Shown in pieces: positions 58,128-64,000 of a DNA stretch of 64,000 nt (within the stretch, counting starts at the first letter, position 1; the number at the start of each line of letters is the position of its first letter). The notes below the pieces were generated by a model. The model had not been told where the DNA came from and did not search any database. It worked only from the letters and a program-made list of their open reading frames with translations. The translations under genes were made by a program, and so were the position numbers. Source of the DNA: Nostoc sp. FACHB-152 (GTDB taxonomy: Bacteria > Cyanobacteriota > Cyanobacteriia > Cyanobacteriales > Nostocaceae); NCBI RefSeq assembly GCF_014697475.1, contig NZ_JACJRV010000010.1, forward strand, positions 105,269 through 169,268, written 5' to 3'.

Positions 58128-58733
58128 ATGAAACCTACTATCGAAAGCATTATTAACCTATTCACAGAAAAAGGTTCTCAACTGTATGGTGCAGAAGCCG
58201 TCAGTCAGCTAGAACACGCCTTGCAATGTGCTAGCCTCGCTGAAAAATGTGGTCAAAGTCATGAATTAATTACCGCTTGCCTACTCCATGATTTAGGACA
58301 TTTAACTCATGACTTGGGCAATAATCCAGCCAGCCAAGACATAGACGATAAACATGAACATCGTGCCATACCTTTACTACAAAAGATGTTCAGTCCAGCC
58401 GTCACAGAACCGATTAGGCTTCATGTCGTTGCTAAACGTTATCTCTGCTCAGTTGTTCCTGAATATTGGGATAGTCTATCAGCTGCATCAAAACGTAGTT
58501 TAGAACTACAAGGAGGTATATTTTCTCCTGAACAAGCCGAACAATTCATTCAACAACCATACGCCCAAGATGCAGTGCAGTTAAGGATTTTCGACGACAA
58601 AGCAAAAATAAGCAATCTATCAACACCCGATTTAAATTACTTCATCCCATTTATGACCGCCTCTTTAAATAAGCTGTTAACAGTTAACAGTCATCAGTCA
58701 TCAGTCAACAGTAAACACTCAACAATCAAATGA
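58128..58733 (+). CDS. PhnZ-like HD-domain mixed-valence diiron oxygenase
   Basis: 201 residues. It is of the phosphonate-degradation HD oxygenase type (TIGR03276-like). All key PhnZ residues as I remember them are found with a 4-5 residue shift: Tyr20, Glu23, His30, His54-Asp55, His58, His76, His99, Lys103 and Asp156. Family members cleave the C-P bond of 1-hydroxyphosphonates with O2. No PhnY dioxygenase is seen in the window. The C-terminal ~18 residues (LTVNSHQSSVNSKHSTIK) are repeat-coded. The stop overlaps the phnJ start by 4 bp. Confidence 0.85.
   Translation: MKPTIESIINLFTEKGSQLYGAEAVSQLEHALQCASLAEKCGQSHELITACLLHDLGHLTHDLGNNPASQDIDDKHEHRAIPLLQKMFSPAVTEPIRLHVVAKRYLCSVVPEYWDSLSAASKRSLELQGGIFSPEQAEQFIQQPYAQDAVQLRIFDDKAKISNLSTPDLNYFIPFMTASLNKLLTVNSHQSSVNSKHSTIK
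58676..58729. repeat. STRR heptamers encoding the HD oxygenase C-terminus
   Basis: GTTAACA, TCATCAG and TCAACAG units run in frame into the stop that overlaps the phnJ start. Confidence 0.85.
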
Positions 58734-59569
58734 CTCCCCACTCAGAAACAGGTTTTAACTTTGCCTACCTAGATGAGCAAACAAAGCGTTCCATCCGTCG
58801 CGCTTTACTGAAAGCTGTGGCAATTCCAGGACATCAAATCCCCTTTTCTTCCAGAGAAATGCCTATGTCTTACGGTTGGGGTACTGGTGGGATTCAGGTG
58901 ACGGCGGCTGTGATTGGCCAAAATGATGTATTAAAAGTTATTGACCAAGGTGCAGATGATACTACAAACGCCGTCAATATCCGTCGCTTCTTCAAAAAAG
59001 TTTGTGGTGTCCAAACAACAGAACACACACAAGAAGCAACGTTAATTCAGACTCGCCATCGCATACCCGAAACGCCACTCAAAGATGGACAGATTTTAGT
59101 TTATCAAGTACCTATTCCTGAACCCTTGCGCTGGCTAGAACCCTCATCTGTAGAGACAGGCAAAATGCACGCCTTAGAAGAATATGGAGCTATGTATGTC
59201 AAACTTTACGAAGACATCACCACACATGGACACATTGCTACGTCCTACGACTATCCGGTAATGGTGCATAACCGTTATTTGATGAGTCCTAGCCCCATCC
59301 CACGCTTTGACAATCCCAAAATGAATATGAGTCCAGCACTACAATTATTTGGTGCGGGGAGAGAGAAACGTATATATGCAATTCCGCCCTACACCAAAGT
59401 TAAGAGCCTGGACTTTGAAGACCATCCCTTTACGGTAGAAAAATGGGATAAAGCCTGTGAGTTATGCGGTTCCACAGAAAGCTATTTAGATGAAGTAGTC
59501 ATTGACGACCAAGGTGGGCGAATGTGGATTTGTTCAGATACGGATTTTTGTAGAGGAAATGTTGACTGA
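58730..59569 (+). CDS. phnJ: C-P lyase catalytic subunit PhnJ
   Basis: 279 residues. The radical SAM enzyme that breaks the C-P bond of 5-phosphoribosyl phosphonate. The unusual cluster cysteines are present: Cys243, Cys246, Cys268 and Cys274, spaced C-x2-C-x21-C-x5-C as in E. coli PhnJ. SREMPMSYGWGTGGIQVTAA is typical. The start overlaps the HD oxygenase stop (ATGA). Confidence 0.97.
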   Translation: MTPHSETGFNFAYLDEQTKRSIRRALLKAVAIPGHQIPFSSREMPMSYGWGTGGIQVTAAVIGQNDVLKVIDQGADDTTNAVNIRRFFKKVCGVQTTEHTQEATLIQTRHRIPETPLKDGQILVYQVPIPEPLRWLEPSSVETGKMHALEEYGAMYVKLYEDITTHGHIATSYDYPVMVHNRYLMSPSPIPRFDNPKMNMSPALQLFGAGREKRIYAIPPYTKVKSLDFEDHPFTVEKWDKACELCGSTESYLDEVVIDDQGGRMWICSDTDFCRGNVD

Positions 59570-59610
59570 TGACTGATGACTGATGACTGTTGACTATGGA
59601 CTAATTACTA
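59563..59610. repeat. STRR heptamers between phnJ and phnK
   Basis: TGACTGATGACTGTTGACTA-type units fill the 41-bp gap. Confidence 0.85.
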
Positions 59611-60384
59611 ATGACTAAACCTCTTTTACAAGTTCAGCAATTGAGTAAGTCTTACGGTGCGATTCAGGCTTGCGATCGCATTTCCTTTAATCTCTATCCT
59701 GGGCAAGTTTTGGGTATTGTGGGTGAATCTGGTTCGGGTAAGTCTACTTTGCTGAGTGCAATTGCTAATCATATTTCTGTTGACCAAGGTAATATTACTT
59801 ATAATAGTCGTAGCGGTGAAGACTTAGAAATTTTTCAACTTGCGGAAGCCAAACGACGGTTGTTAATGCGAACTGAATGGGGATTTGTGCAGCAAAATCC
59901 TCGTGATGGTTTGCGAATGCGGGTGAGTGCAGGCGCAAATATTGGCGAACGCTTGCTAGATGTAGGAGTTCGGCACTACGGTAATATTCGAGATGAAGCT
60001 TCCCATTGGCTAAGACAAGTAGAAATTGACCCAGCACGGATAGATGATTTGCCAGTGCAATTCTCTGGCGGGATGCAACAAAGATTACAACTTGCCCGTG
60101 TGTTGGTAACGCGTCCTCGCTTGATTTTGATGGACGAACCGACAGGTGGATTAGATGTTTCAGTGCAAGCTAGGTTATTGGATTTATTGCGATCGCTTGT
60201 CCGCAACTTTCACCTCAGCGTGATTATAGTTACTCACGATATCGGTGTAGTTAGGCTACTAGCACACAGATTACTAGTCATGCAAAAAGGACAAGTAGTG
60301 GAATCAGGTTTAACTGACCAAGTGCTTGACGATCCACAACATCCATACACTCAATTACTAGTCAGTGCGGCTTTAATACCTTAA
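59611..60384 (+). CDS. phnK: C-P lyase complex ABC ATPase PhnK
   Basis: 257 residues. Walker A GESGSGKSTLL, signature FSGGMQQRLQLARVL, Walker B LILMDEPTGGLD. In E. coli PhnK docks on the core complex at PhnJ. It follows phnJ directly. Confidence 0.94.
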   Translation: MTKPLLQVQQLSKSYGAIQACDRISFNLYPGQVLGIVGESGSGKSTLLSAIANHISVDQGNITYNSRSGEDLEIFQLAEAKRRLLMRTEWGFVQQNPRDGLRMRVSAGANIGERLLDVGVRHYGNIRDEASHWLRQVEIDPARIDDLPVQFSGGMQQRLQLARVLVTRPRLILMDEPTGGLDVSVQARLLDLLRSLVRNFHLSVIIVTHDIGVVRLLAHRLLVMQKGQVVESGLTDQVLDDPQHPYTQLLVSAALIP

Positions 60385-60422
60385 ATTGTTGACCGTTAAC
60401 TGTTAACTGTCAACAGTCAACT
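60385..60422. repeat. STRR heptamers between phnK and phnL
   Basis: TTGACCG, TTAACTG, TCAACAG units fill the gap. Confidence 0.8.
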
Positions 60423-60441
60423 CTTTCCCCTATTTTTAACC

Positions 60442-61167
60442 ATGCAATCATTAACTCTTAATCATCCTCCAATAAACTTTTCTAGCCAAGCACTTTTGCA
60501 AGTTGAGAATTTGCGAAAAGGCTTTACTTTGCATCAGCAAGGAGGTATTGGGCTACCTGTGCTAGAAGGAGTTTCATTGAGTATTAATGCTGGAGAATGT
60601 GTTGCCCTTTCTGGTGCATCCGGTAGTGGTAAATCTACATTTATGCGCTGTTTATATGCTAATTATCGCGCTGATAGTGGTTCTATTTGGGTGAAGCATG
60701 AAGAAACTTGGCTAGATTTGTGTCAACTTGAGCCTCACGAAATTTTAGCAGTTAGACAGAAAACTATTGGCTATGTTAGCCAATTTTTAAGAGTAATTCC
60801 CAGAGTACCAGCGTTAGAAGTTGCCGCAGAACCACTGTTGGAATTAGGGATAAATATAGATGTTGCCTATAACAAAGTTAAAGACTTATTTTATCGCCTC
60901 AACCTTGCAGAAAGACTATGGCATCTTTCTCCTACTACGTTTTCTGGAGGCGAAAAACAACGGGTAAATATTACTCGTGCTTTGGTTGTTGATTATCCAA
61001 TTTTGCTACTAGATGAACCAACTTCAGCCCTAGATGCAACTAATCGCCAAGTAGTTATTGAACTGTTGCAAGAGCGAAAAGCTAAAGGCTGTGCCTTGAT
61101 TGGCATTTTTCATGACGAAGAAGTAAAAGCGCAACTTTGTAACCGCGAATTAATTTTTAATCGTTGA
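60442..61167 (+). CDS. phnL: C-P lyase complex ABC ATPase PhnL
   Basis: 241 residues. Walker A GASGSGKSTFMR, signature FSGGEKQRVNITRAL, Walker B LLLLDEPTSALD. LRKGFTLHQQGGIGLPVLEG is the PhnL opening. It cooperates with PhnG, H and I in making ribose-phosphonate triphosphate. Confidence 0.94.
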   Translation: MQSLTLNHPPINFSSQALLQVENLRKGFTLHQQGGIGLPVLEGVSLSINAGECVALSGASGSGKSTFMRCLYANYRADSGSIWVKHEETWLDLCQLEPHEILAVRQKTIGYVSQFLRVIPRVPALEVAAEPLLELGINIDVAYNKVKDLFYRLNLAERLWHLSPTTFSGGEKQRVNITRALVVDYPILLLDEPTSALDATNRQVVIELLQERKAKGCALIGIFHDEEVKAQLCNRELIFNR

Positions 61168-61259
61168 CTGTTGACGGTTAACCGTTGACTGTTAACTACT
61201 AAACTTGCCCAACAAAGTATTTACCGTCACCAGTCACCAGTCAACAATCAACAATTTAT
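61168..61259. repeat. STRR heptamers between phnL and phnM
   Basis: TTGACTG/TTGACGG units at 61165-61198 and CACCAGT/CAACAAT units at 61227-61257. They extend the phnM frame backwards to a TTG at 61205. Confidence 0.8.
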
Positions 61260-61261
61260 TT

Positions 61262-62398
61262 ATGAATGAGCAGATTTACACTAACTACCGTTTACAATTG
61301 CCAGATCAAGAACTGCTGGGTACTTTAGTAGTCCAAGATGGATTGATTGCTGATATTCAGCCAGGGGTTGTAAGTCATGGTCAAAATGGTGAGGGAGATT
61401 ATCTTTTACCCGGATTGATTGAATTACATACCGACAATCTTGAACGTTGTATGTCTCCGCGTCCTGGTATTCGCTGGCCTTTAGAAGCCGCAGCAGTTTA
61501 TCATGACCGAGATTTAGCCAGCGCGGGAGTAACAACAGTATGTGATGCGATCGCAATTGGCGATGTAGCTGCTGGTTCTCCGCGCTTAACTAACTTTGCG
61601 CCAATGATTGATGTTATCTCTCAAGGACAAGCAGCCGGACGCTTTTGCGTGGAACATCGCATTCATCTACGCTGTGAACTGGCGTATGAACAAGTTTATG
61701 AGATTACAGCCCAATATGCCGATCATCCATTGTTATCGATGATTTCGCTGATGGATCACACTCCAGGTCAAAGGCAATTTGTCCGGTTAGACAAGTTTAA
61801 AGAATATTACATGGGTAAACATGGTGTGACTGTTGACGAAATTGACGAGTTTATTTTAATTCGTCAGCAAAAACAACAAATCTATGCACAGAAAAACCGC
61901 AAAGCTTTAGTAGAACTTACCAAAACCAAAAATATTTCCTTAGCCAGTCATGATGATGCAACAGTAGAACACGTCCAAGAAGCATTACAAGATGGAGTAG
62001 TCTTAGCTGAGTTCCCCACAACCTTAGAAGCCGCCAAAGCAGCACATAACTTAGGATTACAAGTTTTGATGGGTGCGCCTAATTTAGTGCTTGGAGGTTC
62101 TCACTCTGGTAATGTTTCTGCAATGGAACTTGTTTTACACGATTTAGTGGATGTGATTTCTTCTGATTACGTTCCGCAAAGCCTACTGCAATCTATTTTT
62201 ATGATTGCTGAAAAGACAGGCAAACCTATTTACCAAGCAATGCAATTATTTACTAGCAACCCAGCTAAAGCTATTAATTTATTTAGCGATCGCGGTAGCC
62301 TAGAAATAGGCAAAAGAGCCGATTTTATTATTGTTCATAATGATGGTATTGTACCCCGCTTGAAGGCAACTATCTGCCGAGGCGATCGCGTTGCATAA
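61262..62398 (+). CDS. phnM: Ribose-1-(alkylphosphonate) triphosphate diphosphatase PhnM (canonical copy)
   Basis: 378 residues from ATG 61262; the frame before it is repeat sequence. It removes pyrophosphate from the ribose-phosphonate triphosphate. Metal-binding motifs: IELHTDNLERCMSPRPG, HRIHLRCEL, SHDDATVEHV and SSDYVP. It is closer to E. coli PhnM than the fused copy at 56475. Last phn gene of the locus. Confidence 0.95.
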   Translation: MNEQIYTNYRLQLPDQELLGTLVVQDGLIADIQPGVVSHGQNGEGDYLLPGLIELHTDNLERCMSPRPGIRWPLEAAAVYHDRDLASAGVTTVCDAIAIGDVAAGSPRLTNFAPMIDVISQGQAAGRFCVEHRIHLRCELAYEQVYEITAQYADHPLLSMISLMDHTPGQRQFVRLDKFKEYYMGKHGVTVDEIDEFILIRQQKQQIYAQKNRKALVELTKTKNISLASHDDATVEHVQEALQDGVVLAEFPTTLEAAKAAHNLGLQVLMGAPNLVLGGSHSGNVSAMELVLHDLVDVISSDYVPQSLLQSIFMIAEKTGKPIYQAMQLFTSNPAKAINLFSDRGSLEIGKRADFIIVHNDGIVPRLKATICRGDRVA

Positions 62399-62480
62399 TC
62401 TGAAAGTGAAAAGATATGAGTTGTAAGATATTTGAGCAAGGCGATCAGACAATAAAAATTGCGATCGCCTGATTGCTCTT

Positions 62481-62630
62481 TTAACTAGGTTGATTGCTTT
62501 CTAAACGAGCTTTTAGCAGTTGTTCTCGATTTCGCCTCAAATCTAGACCATTGCGTTCAACTGGATAGGCAATGTCATCTCCTTTAATACCATTCCACAG
62601 CAAGCGATTAAAAGCTTGTGCATCTAGCTC
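62481..62630 (-). pseudogene. C-terminal fragment of a YVTN/phosphoesterase paralog
   Basis: 49 residues without a start (ELDAQAFNRLLWNGIKGDDI, then AYPVERNGLDLRRNREQLLK) align with the C-terminus of the 1006-residue phosphoesterase (KLDPEKFNRVLWSGIKGENI). Similarity starts abruptly at 62630, where a TGA precedes it. Confidence 0.8.
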
Positions 62631-62632
62631 TC

Positions 62633-62725
62633 AACATCCTGCGCCGAAATGGTCATGCTTCCATCACAACTGCTCAAAGATTTATCTCTCATGATATTGA
62701 CAAACTTCTTGCTCTTGTGGAATGA
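62633..62725 (+). pseudogene. Possible tyrosine-recombinase C-terminal fragment
   Basis: The frame NILRRNGHASITTAQRFISH then DIDKLLALVE ends at TGA. The GHASITTAQRFISH stretch resembles the GHxSxxTTxxYxH box of tyrosine recombinases. It is too short to be sure. Confidence 0.35.
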
Positions 62726-62821
62726 AACAGCCCTGGCTTTTTAAGGGGGGTTAGGGGGGATCTTAATCTAAGATGATCTAGACTTAATCGCAATTATTAT
62801 TTCGGTAGTCGCATTTATAGC

Positions 62822-63027
62822 TTTTGCGATCGCCGAAATAGCTTTTGCGAACTCATTTGTTATTTTTGCGATCGCCGAAATAGCTTTTGCGAACTCATTT
62901 GTTATTTTTGCGAACTCCGAAATAGCTTTTGCGAACTCATTTGTTATTTCTGCGAACTCCGAAATAGATTTTGCGAACTCATTTGTTATTTCTGCGAACT
63001 CCGAAATAGATTTTGCGAACTCATTTG
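62822..63027. repeat. 42-bp (2 x 21 bp) tandem repeat
   Basis: About five copies of TTTTGCGAACTCATTTGTTA followed by TTTTGCGATCGCCGAAATAG (each 21 bp). HIP1 GCGATCGC in the first copies is replaced by GCGAACTC in later ones. Both strands are open; the minus strand reads coiled-coil-like heptads (SISEFAE, ITNEFAK). No start codon in either frame. Confidence 0.9.
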
Positions 63028-63297
63028 CTGATAATACTTATGCTTCCGTAACAAATTGGTATAAAAATGAGTAATAATACGGACAAAATCCAAATTATTT
63101 CATGTAATTTTTAGTTACATAAATCCACAAAAGCACTCATCTCAGACAGAAGATTACTCCAGTATGTTGAAAAAGGATTATTGAATAAGGATTCATGTAA
63201 GAATAAGTTGTACAAATTTATTTTTGAATGCTTACTAGACGCAGCTTCTATATAAAAATTGTTCAAGTTATTTTTACAAGGCTCCTAAGGATATCTC

Positions 63298-63735
63298 ATG
63301 TCTTTAAGAACTCGTGGTTCTAATGCTGTTGACAAAGCTCAACTTCGTCTTGCTTTGCTGAAATCGATTGATGAAAATCTAGACTTGGGACACGGGTTAA
63401 CTATTGAAGCCTACACCAACTTACTAAACTCTACCCGTGCAATTTTAGAAGCTCATAATACGCTTGTTTCCAATCTGGAAGAATCGCGGAAAACATTAAC
63501 CCAAATGGACAAAGCCCTCTCTGAAATGTCGGAACGAATGCTAAGTGGAGTTGCAACTGTCTACGGCAGAAATAGTATAGAGTATTCAAAAGCTGGCGGT
63601 TCTAATCGCAAACGTAATAAACAATCTAGTTCCAAAGTTACTCCAGTTGTAGCAGTTCTGGCTAATCAACCTACTCAAGTTGCGATCGCAAATGGGTCAA
63701 CTAATGGCAACGGTAAAACTCCTTTGCTGGGATAA
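63298..63735 (+). CDS. Conserved hypothetical protein, helical with a low-complexity tail
   Basis: 145 residues. The first ~100 are mostly helical (EAYTNLLNSTRAILEAHNTL then VSNLEESRKTLTQMDKALSE, coiled-coil-like), and the end is a basic then Asn/Gly/Thr-rich tail. I do not recognise the family. Ribosome site AAGGATA before the ATG supports the start. Downstream is MITE-rich DNA. Confidence 0.65.
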   Translation: MSLRTRGSNAVDKAQLRLALLKSIDENLDLGHGLTIEAYTNLLNSTRAILEAHNTLVSNLEESRKTLTQMDKALSEMSERMLSGVATVYGRNSIEYSKAGGSNRKRNKQSSSKVTPVVAVLANQPTQVAIANGSTNGNGKTPLLG

Positions 63736-63740
63736 TCTAT

Positions 63741-63881
63741 TTAACGTGATGTGCAACTTATTTTTACAACCCCTCTCCAAACCTCTCCCCGAAGCGAAGA
63801 GAGGCTTTGAATCTTACTCCCCTTCCCTCGTAGGGAAGGGGTTGGGGGTTAGGTTTGAGAGAAAGTTGCACACGGCGTTAT
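63741..63881. mobile_element. Second MITE-like type with GTGCAACTT-containing ends
   Basis: Ends TTAACGTGATGTGCAACTT and AAGTTGCACACGGCGTTA are imperfect inverted repeats around nested CCCCTCTCC-like arms. It lies directly after the last gene, six bp past its stop. Confidence 0.6.
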
Positions 63882-63887
63882 TTAATA

Positions 63888-64000
63888 TAACGTGAGTTCG
63901 ACGGATGTTAAAAACCCCTCTCCAAACCTCTCCCCTGCAAGGAGAGAGGCTTTCAAAACTTGTTTTTTCGTTCAAAACTAGGAAGATTTATGCCCCTCTC
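63888..64000. mobile_element. Partial MITE, same family as 38282-38440, inverted
   Basis: TAACGTGAGTTCGACGGA followed by CCCCTCTCCAAACCTCTCCCC matches the reverse complement of the right end of the element at 38282-38440. It runs off the window. Confidence 0.7.

Larger units (their letters stand above)
62399..63297. other. Mosaic intergenic region with gene fragments and tandem repeats
   Basis: It holds a phosphoesterase fragment (62481-62630), a possible recombinase fragment (62633-62725), a single half of the GGGGGGTTAGGGGGGATC MITE arm (near 62739-62761) and a 42-bp tandem repeat (62822-63027). The remaining sequence to 63297 is AT-rich with the promoter of the last gene. Confidence 0.6.

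Overview
The window reads as chromosome of a filamentous, probably heterocyst-forming cyanobacterium (Nostocales; Nostoc/Calothrix-like). The signs are very many GCGATCGC (HIP1) octamers, dense 7-bp tandem repeats (STRR-type, e.g. units TGACTGT, TCAACAG, AATGACT) in most gene gaps, a plant-type zeta-carotene desaturase, NDH-1 genes ndhA-I-G-E, a PEP-CTERM protein, an SLH-OprB porin and several MITE-like elements. The genus is an inference.

Layout. 1-7 kb: a sensor-kinase fragment overlapping a DUF4079 membrane gene, a BcsA-like glycosyltransferase, a GT39-like membrane glycosyltransferase and an OlsB-like acyltransferase. 7-13.5 kb (minus): nadK, ndhE, ndhG, ndhI, ndhA, then gltA and sixA. 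13.7-21.7 kb: an ABC exporter pair, a small secreted protein, prxQ, cobQ with a ferredoxin, a HicB remnant without a start codon, and zds with an SRPBCC gene. 22-24 kb is a gene-poor AT-rich stretch. 24-30 kb holds conserved cyanobacterial genes (DUF6930-like, IscA/SufA, TPR, ThyD-like, Uma2). 30-32 kb is decayed DNA with an ISL3 transposase remnant. 32-36 kb: a multidomain CBM20-like/SGNH/duplicated-domain/DUF1796 protein facing an ACSF3/MatB-like acyl-CoA synthetase. 36-41.5 kb: two secreted phosphoesterases flank a PEP-CTERM protein. 41.6-48.9 kb (minus): a ferric-iron uptake set (porin, FutA, FutB, FutC and a COG4280 membrane protein). 49.3-62.4 kb: a complete C-P lyase locus.

The most interesting part is the phosphorus-scavenging content. 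Candidate cyanobacterial Pho boxes (three 8-bp units with 3-bp spacers) lie before phnC (49274-49303), before the metallophosphoesterase (36077-36106) and, weaker, before the large phosphoesterase (41529-41558). The phn locus holds phnC-D-E, a four-helix-bundle gene, divergent phnF, then phnG-H-(PhnO-like GNAT)-I-(FosA::PhnM fusion)-(PhnZ-like HD oxygenase)-J-K-L-M. It thus joins hydrolytic C-P lyase, an oxidative C-P cleaving enzyme and a fosfomycin-thiol-transferase-like domain. The FosA-like and PhnM-like halves are joined in frame by a linker written entirely by the local 7-bp repeats. The same repeats, or a purine-rich relative, have been absorbed into FutC, the GNAT, the HD oxygenase and PhnI. 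I see repeat-driven remodelling of an operon as the main novel observation.

I found no rRNA, tRNA or CRISPR array by eye.
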